Below, piece after piece: positions 54,101 to 62,714 of a stretch of 64,000 nt of DNA. The DNA comes from Faecalicatena_A orotica. GTDB lineage: Bacteria > Bacillota > Clostridia > Lachnospirales > Lachnospiraceae. The stretch lies in assembly GCF_040545875.1 (NCBI RefSeq), contig NZ_JBEPMR010000008.1. The stretch is one strand, 5' to 3'. The notes beneath the pieces were generated by a model. That model was not told the DNA's origin. It saw nothing but the letters and a program-made list of their open reading frames with translations, and did no database searches. Within the stretch, counting starts at the first letter, position 1; every line of letters begins with the position of its first letter. The position numbers and the translations under genes are program-made.

Positions 54101-56402
54101 TGTAGGTTACTGCGCCTGTACTTCCTACTTTACTAACAGTTGGTGCACTATTGACAGCCTTTCCATCATAGTTCTTATTTAAATTTGCAGAAATAGAGAT
54201 AGAGCTATCAGCCTTGGCGATGATAAATTCTTTCGCTATTGAGCTTGCTTTATTGTAATTATCATCAGCCGCTACGGATGCTGTTACCCGGTACGTTCCA
54301 GCATCCGTTGGTGCTGTTACAATGCTTTCCCATTCTGTAGCATTCTTTTTCTTCTCCCATGTGTAGGTTACTGCGCCTGTGCCTCCTGCCTTGCTCACGG
54401 TCGGTGTGCTGTTGACAGCAATTCCATCATAGTTCTTATCCAAAGCGTCAGTAATAGAGATTGTGATGTCAGCTTTGGAAATGATAAATTCTACTGGTGT
54501 GGAGCTCGCTTCTTTACAGCTATCATCGGCCGCTACGGTTGCTGTTACCCGATATGTTCCGGCATCCGTTGGTGCTGCTGCAATGCTTTCCCAATTGCCA
54601 TCGTTCTTTTTCTTCTCCCATGTATAGGTAATGGCACCTGTACTTCCCGTCTTGCTTACAGTGGGTGCACTGCTGACAGGCTTCTTATCATAGGTCTTAT
54701 CCAACGTTTCCGTAACAGTAATGCTGCTTTCTTCTTTTAACCCAGTAAGGTTTATTTTTACCGTCAAAGTCTTATTAACACCATTCGCTGTACCACAGTC
54801 ATATACATAGACAATTGGTGTTCCCGCCACATAGTTACTGACAACACCAGTTGTTGAATCATAATCTGCACCACTTGTGATCGAAACCTTATTTTTATCA
54901 ATACCGGCAATTTTATCTTCAATGATGAATGTGTCCTCTGTGACTTCGAAAGACACTATTGTGTCCGTTGGCATATCTAAGACTGTTAATCCCGCATTTA
55001 TCCCTAGGCTCAAGTAGGCAAGAGGAGTATCGCTGCAATCCAAGGCCGTTAAAGTGGTATTGTTACTTACATCCAGACTGGCAATGTTAGTGATTTGGCA
55101 TTGGACACTTTTTAAAGCAGAAGCTCCTTTTACATTTAGAGTTTTCAATTTTCTATTTCTGAAGCACCACAAGGTTTCTAATTTTGCATTGCTGCTGACA
55201 TCAAGACTGGCAATGCTAGTCTGGTTGCAAAGCAATTTATTTAAATTAGTATTGTTACTAACATCAAGACTGGAAATACCTGCACTGTAGCAATTCAAGC
55301 TTTTTAAAGCAGAAGCTCCATTTACATTTAAGGTTTCCAGATTTGTATTACTGAAGCACTCCAAGGTTTCTAAATTAGTATTGTTGCTAACATCAAGACT
55401 GGCAATACCTGTACTGTAGCAACTCAAGCTTTTTAAAGCAGAAGCTCCATTTACATTTAAGGTTTCCAGATTTGTATTACTGTAACACTTCAAGGTTTTT
55501 AAATTTGTATTGTTGCTAACGTCAAGACTGGCAATACCTGTACTGTAGCAGCTCAATTCTTGTAAAGCAGAAGCTCCATCTACATTTAGAGTTTTCAGTT
55601 TTGCATTGTTGCCGCAATATAAGGTTGTTAAATTGGCATTGCCGCTGACATCCAGACTTGCAATGCCAGAGTTCTCACAATACAAGGATTTCAAACTGGA
55701 AAAGTTTGCAATACCAACCAAGTCGGTAATGTCTGCATTATTATAAACATTAATAGTCGTTACGGCTGCTATCTCTGCTGCTGATAATATATCGTCACCA
55801 TTGGGATTGATTGTTGTATCCTCTTTTAAATATTTTCTAAATGCTGCATCCGGGAAATTTTCTGCATTGATTTCCACATCAACTATATTATATGGTACAT
55901 AGGCCGCTCTCTTCAATAATGGACTTTCCATTATTGGTGGTTCTGTTGGTGGTTCTACTGATATTTCTGCCTGTAATTCTGCTCTTTCTTCTTCCGGCAG
56001 TTCCACCGCGACAGAAAGCCGGACTTCCACATAATGTCCCTCTGCGTGATACCCCTCTACCGCCGCATAATCATAGGTTTCATCATCAACTGTTACATAT
56101 GCCGGATATTCCGTCACATCTGCCGACAGGATTGTGCTTTCATCTGCCCATGTCCAATTCTCGGGCAGTGCGATTTCCTTTAGCGGCGTACCTTCCGTTG
56201 CCTGCAGGTTCTCCGGCAGTGCGATGGCCGGGGCAGTTTCTTTCCCTGTTTCCTTCTTCCCGTTTACGTTATCCTGTGCAATGCCCTGCGTTACAGGTGG
56301 TTCATTTTCCTGTGCCCTGACAGTAATAGGGTTTACCACAGTGGAAACGCTTAACACGGCTGCCATTGCGACTGCCGCTGTCTGTTTCTTTTTGTTATTC
56401 AT
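51102..56402 (-). CDS. Large repeat surface protein with LRR and Ig-like domains
   Basis: A 1766-residue secreted protein. It has a signal peptide (1-30), a modular N-terminus with a LPENWTWADE-type module, Cys-containing leucine-rich repeats (about 215-480: SLKSLYCENSGIASLDVSGN type, 21-residue units), then eight Ig-like repeats of about 87 residues (560-1254: LDKDYDGSAVN ... TDAGTYRVTA ... AKEFIISKA). Further Ig-like modules (1255-1720) include WTYGQTAN and KAVNEQSVPLSLAG. It ends in a Lys-rich tail after a membrane helix (SVQTGDTTSAGLWAML then KGKKRKEETEE), a TGD-type sorting variant for a sortase. It probably acts as an adhesin or structural protein; the ligand is unknown. Confidence 0.88.
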   Translation of the reverse strand: MNNKKKQTAAVAMAAVLSVSTVVNPITVRAQENEPPVTQGIAQDNVNGKKETGKETAPAIALPENLQATEGTPLKEIALPENWTWADESTILSADVTEYPAYVTVDDETYDYAAVEGYHAEGHYVEVRLSVAVELPEEERAELQAEISVEPPTEPPIMESPLLKRAAYVPYNIVDVEINAENFPDAAFRKYLKEDTTINPNGDDILSAAEIAAVTTINVYNNADITDLVGIANFSSLKSLYCENSGIASLDVSGNANLTTLYCGNNAKLKTLNVDGASALQELSCYSTGIASLDVSNNTNLKTLKCYSNTNLETLNVNGASALKSLSCYSTGIASLDVSNNTNLETLECFSNTNLETLNVNGASALKSLNCYSAGISSLDVSNNTNLNKLLCNQTSIASLDVSSNAKLETLWCFRNRKLKTLNVKGASALKSVQCQITNIASLDVSNNTTLTALDCSDTPLAYLSLGINAGLTVLDMPTDTIVSFEVTEDTFIIEDKIAGIDKNKVSITSGADYDSTTGVVSNYVAGTPIVYVYDCGTANGVNKTLTVKINLTGLKEESSITVTETLDKTYDKKPVSSAPTVSKTGSTGAITYTWEKKKNDGNWESIAAAPTDAGTYRVTATVAADDSCKEASSTPVEFIISKADITISITDALDKNYDGIAVNSTPTVSKAGGTGAVTYTWEKKKNATEWESIVTAPTDAGTYRVTASVAADDNYNKASSIAKEFIIAKADSSISISANLNKNYDGKAVNSAPTVSKVGSTGAVTYTWEKKKNTEEWEGIVSAPTNAGTYRVTATIAADDNYNKASSIAKEFIIAKADSSISISANLNKNYDGKAVNSTPTVSKVGSTGAVTYTWEKKKNATEWESIVTAPTDAGTYRVTAALAADGNYNKASSIAKEFTISEADSSISITASLDKDYDGSAVNNTPTVEKSGSTGAVTYTWEKKNAADWENIATAPTDAGMYRVTATVAADGNYKKASSKAKEFTISKADSTISITESLDKDYDGSAVDNAPIVEKTGSAGAVSYIWEEKKNAAEWEGIAAAPTDAGIYRVTATVAADDNYKKASSKAKEFIISKADSAISITANLDKDYDGNAVNSTPAVSKVGSTGAITYSWEKKKNATDWESIVAAPTDAGTYRVTATVAADDNYKKASSIAKEFTISKADSTISVIDILDKDYDGSAVDNKPAVEKTGSTGAVTYTWEWKKNAVDWESIASAPTNAGIYRVTAAVAADGNYNEASSKAKEFIISKAENSWTSGLAITGWTYGQTANTPIAVAESGSASYTYSDKEDGTYTRTVPTDAGTWYVKATVAETDNFKGMESSAVGFVIAKAAAPAITLPDNLSGEYKEDLANVVLPDGWTWTDGTQKLTVSGTGYPARFTVDDKNYDYTGVAGYDNNGHYVECMLPVTVSTASNSWMTEPSIVGWTYNETASLPTGDAVYGDVVFTYSDSRTGIYSAEIPETVGTWYMKASVVATTEYTGLDTIVEFNILQAEPDYAVPTDLQAVYGQSLKDITLPAGFTWTDQKLNVGNAGTNEFALTYTPADSNYKTVTDIKVTVTVAKAVNEQSVPLSLAGWTYGGTPSAASAGFRFGQPRFLYSDRLDGTYTDTVPTAAGTWYVKAVVDGTDNYESAESEAVSFVIEPKSVQKNSQIKVPEITADTKLDDLLIKDGDKVLVQGTDYDVTKIQDGNKVTVTITFKGNYTGTIVKTYTVNDKNKPSGKKDDPNRSVQTGDTTSAGLWAMLMTAAAGTAALLKGKKRKEETEE
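52640..54725. repeat. Eight tandem Ig-like repeats of about 261 bp
   Basis: Eight in-frame copies of an 87-codon unit lie in the surface-protein gene. Adjacent copies near 53880 and 54140 are almost identical at DNA level (offset 261 bp), so copy number may vary by recombination. Confidence 0.9.
55262..55650. repeat. Three tandem 129-bp LRR repeats
   Basis: Offsets of exactly 129 bp (43 codons, two LRR units) link the copies starting near 55262, 55391 and 55520; they are nearly identical at DNA level. Confidence 0.85.
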
Positions 56403-56463
56403 GTGTTATTTTGTCCCTCTCTTTCCGTTACGTGTGCCTTTGGCACAATCATCCTTTTACTCT

Positions 56464-56493
56464 GCGATATCAGTTGGACGAATAAGCGATATC
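56464..56493 (-). promoter_or_regulatory. Direct repeat with 22-bp spacing, candidate LytTR site
   Basis: GCGATATC occurs at 56464-56471 and 56486-56493, in the same orientation and exactly 22 bp apart (two helical turns), about 60-90 bp before the ATG at 56402. LytTR proteins bind paired direct repeats at this spacing. The base composition does not match their textbook consensus, so the link is inferred. Confidence 0.45.
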
Positions 56494-56510
56494 ATACACT
56501 CTCATATTAA

Positions 56511-56562
56511 AATAAAAAAGCAGAAACAGCCCATCAATCGCATAGAATGTAGCTATTTCTGC
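56511..56562 (-). terminator. Terminator-like hairpin upstream of the surface-protein gene
   Basis: On the minus strand, GCAGAAATAGC and GCTGTTTCTGC pair (11 bp with one G-U), followed by six T. It lies 110 nt before the start codon of the surface protein, so it may act as an attenuator or end a small transcript. Confidence 0.6.
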
Positions 56563-56648
56563 ACAGAATGTATCATGTTATGCAAACTATTATCGTTTCC
56601 TTTGAAAAATACGGGACGGTAATCAACACAGATAACTTCTCACCTAAA

Positions 56649-56698
56649 AACCCGATAATCCCTGTTTTTAACAACTTTTTTACAAGGACTATCGGGTT
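56649..56698. terminator. Bidirectional terminator of the GH91 operon side
   Basis: AACCCGATA (56649-56657) and TATCGGGTT (56690-56698) form a stem with A/T tracts on both sides. On the minus strand it ends the GH91 gene. Confidence 0.65.
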
Positions 56699-56736
56699 TT
56701 AAAATTTTATAAATACTGTTCACTTCCTCCAAAGGT

Positions 56737-58092
56737 TCACTGTAACGGCACTGGCGTCCCCCTGAACGCATTTACCTTCTGATCCAGAACGACCTGCGCC
56801 TCGCTCCCCGAATCCAGGACTGTATTCTGTACGGATTCCTTCTCTATCAATACTGCCGTCACATCAAGCGCCGCTAATTCCTCCGTAGTCAGCAGTGCCC
56901 CCACCTGCGCAGAGAAGCAGGAACCATCCCCCGCAGACTGAGTCTTTGCGGCTTCTGTTGTTGCGACAATATGGTTGTTCGAAATGTAATTTCCCCTCCC
57001 CGCAGCAACGCGGATGATGACAGGCTTTGCCCCTGACGGCTTAATATACTGCTTACCAATGGTCTCTGATATATGATTGCCGATGATTGAATTATGGTCA
57101 CCGCTGATATACAAAAGGCCATACAGGTCATCGATCCCATTGTCCAGCGCCTGCATCGGGGCCCAGGGCTCATGGTCACGCAGGAAATGGTTGGATGAGA
57201 CCAGATTTTCCGTGCAATTCTCCTCGAATACAAGCATTCCCGGATAGAACGAGTGGAACCTGTTGCCTGTGACAGACGAACGGGCAACACCATCAAAATG
57301 AACGCTGCTTGTCCCACGTGGGAAAATATTATTCGCCGTCACCAGAAGGCCGCCAAAATTCTGGGCATAGATGGAATAGCCTTTATACCCGGCCCCCATC
57401 AGGTTATCGGTTATCTTCGATGCCTGTCCTGCTCCCCGCAGTTCTATGCAGCTGCCGCATTCCGCTATGAAATTATCATGTATAGATAGTGCATCTGCAT
57501 GGTATATCGTAATTCCATGCTCTAAATACACAAATCCCATCCCTGTAATCCTGAAAGAATCCTGGGCACTGGCAATATAAATCCCTGTCTTCCCGTTCGC
57601 GTATGTATTTTCCGGGTCTGCTTTTCCAAGACCATCGTCCACAAAATGCAGACCGTCAATACAAAAGTTCTCAAATTCCACAGAACTGATACGCGGGTCG
57701 CCGCCGCGTTCCACATAAAACGCCGCTCCCGCCGATTCATTTCCGCCTGCTTCCGGGGAGAGGTCAACCAGTATCCGGCTTCCTCCCGGCCACAATTCGT
57801 GCAGGCCCGCCCATTCATGCTCCGGAATATTGAAACGGATATTGGAAGATATAAAGCCATGTCCTGATCCCATAATCTTCAGATAGCTGATATCTATCAC
57901 AACCTGTGTGCGGAGGTGGTAGTCCCCGGCCGGGATATAGATTGCGGCCCCCGGTTTTCCCCCTCCGTGAAAATCTGTTTCCGTCTGCCTGCTTTTTATA
58001 TCTGCAATAATGCTGTTGATTACTTCGCCGATATCCTCATACGGATTTCCCACATTCCACTCTGTTACATCGTAATAATTTATACTGGCCAT
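56737..58092 (-). CDS. GH91 family enzyme, probably a cytosolic difructose-anhydride III hydrolase
   Basis: A 451-residue protein of the inulin fructotransferase/GH91 family: a right-handed beta-helix with family segments NIFPRGTSSVHFDGVARSSV and NRFHSFYPGML. The catalytic pair matches: Asp206 and Glu217, 11 apart (DNFIAECGSCIE). I recall Asp207/Glu218 for the Arthrobacter DFA-III hydrolase. There is no signal peptide, so it acts in the cytosol, which fits a hydrolase of imported difructose anhydride rather than a secreted, inulin-splitting transferase. The lid region that separates these activities cannot be judged here. GGAGG precedes the ATG. It is the distal gene of the sugar locus, 35 nt after the GH32 gene. 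Confidence 0.8.
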   Translation of the reverse strand: MASINYYDVTEWNVGNPYEDIGEVINSIIADIKSRQTETDFHGGGKPGAAIYIPAGDYHLRTQVVIDISYLKIMGSGHGFISSNIRFNIPEHEWAGLHELWPGGSRILVDLSPEAGGNESAGAAFYVERGGDPRISSVEFENFCIDGLHFVDDGLGKADPENTYANGKTGIYIASAQDSFRITGMGFVYLEHGITIYHADALSIHDNFIAECGSCIELRGAGQASKITDNLMGAGYKGYSIYAQNFGGLLVTANNIFPRGTSSVHFDGVARSSVTGNRFHSFYPGMLVFEENCTENLVSSNHFLRDHEPWAPMQALDNGIDDLYGLLYISGDHNSIIGNHISETIGKQYIKPSGAKPVIIRVAAGRGNYISNNHIVATTEAAKTQSAGDGSCFSAQVGALLTTEELAALDVTAVLIEKESVQNTVLDSGSEAQVVLDQKVNAFRGTPVPLQ

Positions 58093-58127
58093 TCACAATT
58101 CCTCCTGATTACACACTGTTCCACTGT

Positions 58128-59612
58128 CTATCTGAAGCACTCCTTCATCCCGTAGGATTCATAGCCGCTGATCACGGCACTGCCCCCATATGCGCGGATT
58201 TTCAGTTGATTCTGCCGATCCCCCGCGAATATATTGCTGGAATGATTGTTCTGGTACCGGTCTGTAAAGATTTCAAGGGAGCTCTGGTCTGAAAAAATAT
58301 GGATATCCAGTTCACTCTTCCCTTTCAGGAACATGGTGCTTCTCGATACGCCCCGGCTCCATCCGTCTGCCTCATTCCGGTCCACGCTTAATTCTGAGTT
58401 TTTAAAGTCAAACCGGCATACAGTCTTCTTTCCCTCACCGCACCGTATGATTAATTCTACCTTATCGGCATCCGTTTTCTCAAGATCTATCTTCATCTTC
58501 AGTTCAAAAGAAACCCCTTCCCCGGCTTTCAGCTCTTTTTCTTCCTCTGTAACTACAAAACTGTCCTGATATTCAGGGTTCTCCCTTAACATTTCCATCT
58601 CCGCAACCGGCACGAACTGCAGTGTCCCATCTTCCATCACGCGCACTTCCCGCGGAAGATTGAAAAAACCGCACCAGCCTTCCTTATACGTCGGGCCCCA
58701 GTCCTTCCACAGCGGCATCCACTCCCATTCATTGGACCAGCCGACCATAATCCGCCTTCCATCCGGTGCCAGGAAGGACTGCGGCGCGTAAAAATCAAAG
58801 CCCCAGTCAATCTCGCCATTGACATGGTAGTCGAACTTCCCGGTCTCATAGTCGAAGTCACCGACCAGATACACCGCGGTATGCTCTCCTGAACCCATCG
58901 GTGAAAATGTGAGGACATATTTATCACCTAATCTATAAAAGTCCGGGCATTCCCACATAAATCCCCATTCACCGCGGCTCTCGGCCAGCACATTGAAAAA
59001 GTCCCAGTGGAACATATCCTCCGACCGGTAGAGCAGCGCCAATGCATTATTATCCCGGCTTGCGCCGCATACCATATAGTACATATTCCCGTGTTTCCAC
59101 ACCTTCGGGTCCCGGAAACGGTCTGTCGGAATGCCGTCCGGGGCAGTCAGTACCGGGTTTCCCTCATATTTCTCGAAATGGATTCCGTCTTCACTGTATG
59201 CGATGCACTGTGTCTGCTCGAACCCGTCCCCTTCATTGGTAGTTCCTGTAAACATCAGGAACAGCCTGCCGTCATGCTCGATCGCACTGCCTGAAAAGCA
59301 GCCGCCCCGCAGATGATTGTCATACGGTTCACTCGGAGCCAGTGCAAGGGGCAGGTACTCCCAGTGCAGCATGTCATCACTAACCGCATGTCCCCAGTGC
59401 ATACTGTCCCAGAATCCATTATATGGATTATACTGGTAAAAGAAGTGGTATTTCCCCTTATAATAAATCAGCCCGTTCGGATCATTCATCCATCCTGTCT
59501 GCGCCATAAAATGATAATGCTGACGCATTTTTCCGTTTTTTATCATCTCTTTCTTAGTGTCTATCTCACGCTGAGCCTTTTCTATATTCTGTTGCATCAA
59601 TTCTCTGGACAT
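58128..59612 (-). CDS. GH32 fructosidase (invertase/inulinase family), cytosolic
   Basis: A 494-residue enzyme with the GH32 motifs WMNDPNG (nucleophile Asp44), FRDPK (Asp168) and WECPD (acid/base Glu221), and a C-terminal beta-sandwich. It has no signal peptide, so it acts inside on imported fructosides, such as inulobiose released from difructose anhydride III, or sucrose. GGAGGAG precedes the ATG. It lies between the importer and the GH91 gene in one operon. The exact substrate among fructosides is not determinable from the motifs. Confidence 0.92.
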   Translation of the reverse strand: MSRELMQQNIEKAQREIDTKKEMIKNGKMRQHYHFMAQTGWMNDPNGLIYYKGKYHFFYQYNPYNGFWDSMHWGHAVSDDMLHWEYLPLALAPSEPYDNHLRGGCFSGSAIEHDGRLFLMFTGTTNEGDGFEQTQCIAYSEDGIHFEKYEGNPVLTAPDGIPTDRFRDPKVWKHGNMYYMVCGASRDNNALALLYRSEDMFHWDFFNVLAESRGEWGFMWECPDFYRLGDKYVLTFSPMGSGEHTAVYLVGDFDYETGKFDYHVNGEIDWGFDFYAPQSFLAPDGRRIMVGWSNEWEWMPLWKDWGPTYKEGWCGFFNLPREVRVMEDGTLQFVPVAEMEMLRENPEYQDSFVVTEEEKELKAGEGVSFELKMKIDLEKTDADKVELIIRCGEGKKTVCRFDFKNSELSVDRNEADGWSRGVSRSTMFLKGKSELDIHIFSDQSSLEIFTDRYQNNHSSNIFAGDRQNQLKIRAYGGSAVISGYESYGMKECFR

Positions 59613-59630
59613 AAGACTCCTCCATTGTTT

Positions 59631-60461
59631 CTACCCCTTAACGGCCCCGGCAGTCATGCCCTGTACAATATACTTCTGAGCCGCAAGAGAAATAATCATT
59701 ACCGGGAAACTAAATAAAAACGCTCCTGCACACATTGGCCCCAGATCCAGGTTGTATGCTGACAAAAATCCGGCCAGTCCGACTGTAAACGTCTTTGCGT
59801 TCGTACTGGTCAGCAGCAGAGCTACAAGGAAATCGTTCCATGCAAGGAACAGTGTAAATATAAACGCCGTTGCCAGTCCCGGCTTGCAGATCGGCAGAAT
59901 AACCTTCCTGAATGTCTGCAGACTGCTCGCCCCGTCTACAAAAGCCGCCTCATCCAGCGTTGTCGGGATTCCCTCATAAAAACTGAGCATCGTCCACATA
60001 ACAAACGGCATGTTGATCGCCGCGTACACGATAATCAGTGCAATTTTTGTATCGTATAATCCCAGATTGCAGATCAGTTCATAAATCGGCACTACGATAC
60101 TGGATGTAGGGATCATTTTAAGGCATAAAACCAAAACCACCAGAATGATAGACAGTTTTGCACCTGAACGCTGGATCGCATACGCCGCAAGGGAACCCAG
60201 AATCAGCGCAATGACCGTGCTAATCAGGGAGACACTCAGACTGTTGAATAAAAACTTCAGTGCGTCCATTCGATTGAGCAGTTCCGAAAAACTTTCTATT
60301 GAAAAAACTTTCGGGAAAAATCTGGGTGGAACTGCGATGACTTCTGCTCCCGGTTTAAAGGAGCAGCAAATTACATATATGTACGGGAAAAGCCAGAACA
60401 CGGTGAGAATCACAGACAGAGTAATCCCCAGCTTTTTTCCGATTTCGCCTTTTTTCTTCAC
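59631..60461 (-). CDS. Carbohydrate ABC transporter permease (MalG type)
   Basis: A 276-residue permease with six membrane helices and the cytoplasmic EAA-like loop EAAFVDGASSLQTFRKVILP, typical of binding-protein-dependent sugar permeases. It starts at a GTG (60461) with GGAGGCG upstream, and it pairs with the MalF-type permease 23 nt upstream. The ATPase is absent from the locus, so a shared MsmK-type ATPase elsewhere is likely, as is common in Clostridia. Confidence 0.9.
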   Translation of the reverse strand: MKKKGEIGKKLGITLSVILTVFWLFPYIYVICCSFKPGAEVIAVPPRFFPKVFSIESFSELLNRMDALKFLFNSLSVSLISTVIALILGSLAAYAIQRSGAKLSIILVVLVLCLKMIPTSSIVVPIYELICNLGLYDTKIALIIVYAAINMPFVMWTMLSFYEGIPTTLDEAAFVDGASSLQTFRKVILPICKPGLATAFIFTLFLAWNDFLVALLLTSTNAKTFTVGLAGFLSAYNLDLGPMCAGAFLFSFPVMIISLAAQKYIVQGMTAGAVKG

Positions 60462-60484
60462 TTTTTTCGCCTCCTATCAGACCA

Positions 60485-61369
60485 CTAGCTGCTCTTTTTC
60501 TTCGGATTCCAAAGGCTCTGCATGAATACGAGTGTAAATATTACCAGTACGGCAATGAATACGACTGCCATTGCACTTGCATAGCCAATATCGTTATATC
60601 GTGTCAGTGTCTTATAGATAATAATACTGATCGTTTCCGAAGAACTGTTAGGACCGCCCTCGGTCATCGCCCATATAATGTCAAAGGTTCTGGCGGCGTC
60701 AATAATTCTCACAGACAATGCCGTCAGCAAAACCGGTTTGATAACCGGAAGCTTAATGGCAAACACCTGCTGGACCATATTTGCCCCGTCTATCTTTGCA
60801 GCCTCCAGCATACTGGAATCCAGTCCCTGAAGCCCGGCCAGTATCATCAGCATCATAAATGGTGTGGTGAGCCAGATATCCGCAATACAGCACGCAATCA
60901 GCGACCATCTTTCGTCTGCGAGCCAGAGAATATCCGTGCTACTGGATAAAATTCCAACCCTTGTCAGGAGTTCATTCACAATTCCAAAACTGGAACTCAT
61001 CATCAGTTTCCATGTAAGACCTGCAACTAATGGTGCTATCATAAGAGGAGCCATCATAAACGAACGTATAATCTTGCTTCCTTTATAATCTAATTCAAAA
61101 AATAATGCGAACAACAAACCCATAACCGTCTCAATTCCTACGGCAATTACGATATAAAGTAATGTATTTTTTAACTGTTTTAAAAAACCACCGGCTGTAA
61201 ATGCATGGATGTAATTCTCCAGACCGATAAAGGTCTTATCACCTGTAATCCCAATCTTAAAGAAACTGTCGATTACCATTGTAATAATCGGGTATATCAG
61301 AAACGCACCCATAAATACCGCACCCGGCAGAAAGAATAATAATAAGGTTTTTCTTGAAATCAATCTCAT
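60485..61369 (-). CDS. Carbohydrate ABC transporter permease (MalF type)
   Basis: A permease of about 294 residues with six membrane helices and the EAA-like loop (EAAKIDGANMVQQVFAIKLP). It forms the channel with the MalG-type permease. ATG 61369 is chosen over GTG 61375. It lies after an intercistronic hairpin (61391-61437) that separates it from the binding-protein gene. Confidence 0.9.
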   Translation of the reverse strand: MRLISRKTLLLFFLPGAVFMGAFLIYPIITMVIDSFFKIGITGDKTFIGLENYIHAFTAGGFLKQLKNTLLYIVIAVGIETVMGLLFALFFELDYKGSKIIRSFMMAPLMIAPLVAGLTWKLMMSSSFGIVNELLTRVGILSSSTDILWLADERWSLIACCIADIWLTTPFMMLMILAGLQGLDSSMLEAAKIDGANMVQQVFAIKLPVIKPVLLTALSVRIIDAARTFDIIWAMTEGGPNSSSETISIIIYKTLTRYNDIGYASAMAVVFIAVLVIFTLVFMQSLWNPKKKSS

Positions 61370-61390
61370 TTTCACTACCGCCTTTTTAAA

Positions 61391-61437
61391 CAGAGGGCGC
61401 TGCGGGCGTTATCCCTAACGCCATGTAACACCCTCTG
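61391..61437 (-). promoter_or_regulatory. Intercistronic hairpin between binding protein and permease genes
   Basis: The outer stem CAGAGGG/CCCTCTG (61391-61397, 61431-61437) encloses the inner stem GGCGTT/AACGCC (61405-61410, 61417-61422). Such structures after binding-protein genes often raise binding-protein mRNA levels by partial termination or stabilisation. A T-run is poor. Confidence 0.55.
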
Positions 61438-61484
61438 CTGAACATTTCACCTGTTTGAACGTGCTCTTTTCACTGTCTTCCTTA

Positions 61485-62714
61485 CTATCTGCCGATTGCT
61501 TCAATCTCTGTCTTAGCCGACTCCAGTGTTTCTTTCACATCAGCACCGCCAAGGCTGGACTCTACAACACCTGTCAGAACTTCTTCAATCTGGGACCATG
61601 TCGTTACCATAGGCCTTGCCTGTGACTGTCCTGCTTCCAGTGTCTCAAGAACTGCGGTTGTATGCTCATTACCTGCTGTTTTTCCGGCTTCCTCATATAC
61701 AGATGTTCTTCCGGCGATCTTTAAAGTAAGATTCATATAATCTGCATTGTGATCATACATAAATTCCACATATTTTTTAGCCATCTCTTTGTTTTCAGAG
61801 TTCTTCATTACGCATTCGTACCAAGGGCCTGTCGTTGCCCCGACTCCTGCACTTCCGCCGATCATCGGCGCACAGCCTACTTTATCTGCCCCGAGAGCTT
61901 CTACTGCAGCCGGATACTGGTGGCTCCAGTTCAACTGCATGGCTACCTTCTCGTTCGTGAAGAGTTCCTGAGATTCCGTTGCTGCTGTTGACAGTGAATC
62001 TGCAGGTGTGTAATCGGCATTTGCATTCTCAACCATGAAGTTCAGTGCATCCACATAAGCCTGATCTGTAATGTTTACATTGCCATCTTTATCAAACACA
62101 AGCCCTTCCGCCCCTGCCTGACATGCAAAATCAAGAAATGAACATACTGCATCAGAACCGCTGCCGAAAACTGTTGTTCCAAACATATCATCCGTCTTCA
62201 GTTCTTTTGCAAGTGTCTGGTATTCTTCCCATGTCTTAGGAACCTTTTCTTCCGGAATCAGGTCTTTTCTGTAAATCAGCACTTTGGCGTTCACCCACAT
62301 CGGATATCCAAGCAGTTTCCCGTCAATCGTTCCGCTCTCCTGCAGTGTCGGAAGGAAATCACTTGTATCCGCATCCGTAACTTCTTCAATTGCCTCTGAA
62401 AATGCCGCCAGCCATACAAAATCCATGCATGCTACATCATGTGCTGCCTGTTTTGCCTTAATCTCTGTGGAAAGCTTGTCATACATGCCTGTATAGGCAA
62501 CCGCATCCACAACCACTTTACATCCGGTCTCCTCTTCAAAGGATGCCGCCGTCTCATTCGCCAGCGCCTCCGCGGGTGAACCACTTTCTACAAGGACCGT
62601 AATACTGTTCGCATCCCCCTTAGACTCCTTTTTGTCTCCGCCTGATCCACATCCTGCAGCCATTGTTCCTGCCATTACTGCCACAAGCATGATACTGAGA
62701 ACTTTCTTCTTCAT
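61485..62714 (-). CDS. Extracellular sugar-binding lipoprotein of the ABC importer
   Basis: A 409-residue solute-binding protein with lipoprotein signal and lipobox GTMAAGC, then the type-1 sugar-binding fold (ITVLVESGSPAEALANETAA near the start, GSAGVGATTGPWYECVMKNS near the ligand-binding side). It delivers the sugar to the two permeases. It is the first gene of the importer/enzyme operon and lies behind two LacI operators. The ligand, probably a fructose oligomer or difructose anhydride, is inferred only from the enzymes downstream. Confidence 0.9.
   Translation of the reverse strand: MKKKVLSIMLVAVMAGTMAAGCGSGGDKKESKGDANSITVLVESGSPAEALANETAASFEEETGCKVVVDAVAYTGMYDKLSTEIKAKQAAHDVACMDFVWLAAFSEAIEEVTDADTSDFLPTLQESGTIDGKLLGYPMWVNAKVLIYRKDLIPEEKVPKTWEEYQTLAKELKTDDMFGTTVFGSGSDAVCSFLDFACQAGAEGLVFDKDGNVNITDQAYVDALNFMVENANADYTPADSLSTAATESQELFTNEKVAMQLNWSHQYPAAVEALGADKVGCAPMIGGSAGVGATTGPWYECVMKNSENKEMAKKYVEFMYDHNADYMNLTLKIAGRTSVYEEAGKTAGNEHTTAVLETLEAGQSQARPMVTTWSQIEEVLTGVVESSLGGADVKETLESAKTEIEAIGR

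Larger units (their letters stand above)
56403..56736. other. Leader region of the surface-protein gene
   Basis: This region of about 330 bp contains no supported gene. It holds the GCGATATC direct repeats (56464-56493), a GTGCC-AAA-GGCAC hairpin near 56437, a terminator-like hairpin at 56511-56562, and a second one at 56649-56698. I looked for a c-di-GMP riboswitch here and saw none. Confidence 0.5.

Noticed and set aside
56403..56736. c-di-GMP riboswitch expected upstream of an adhesin-like gene
   Set aside because: I could not find the conserved GEMM-type core sequences or their pairing; the only structures are terminator-like hairpins.
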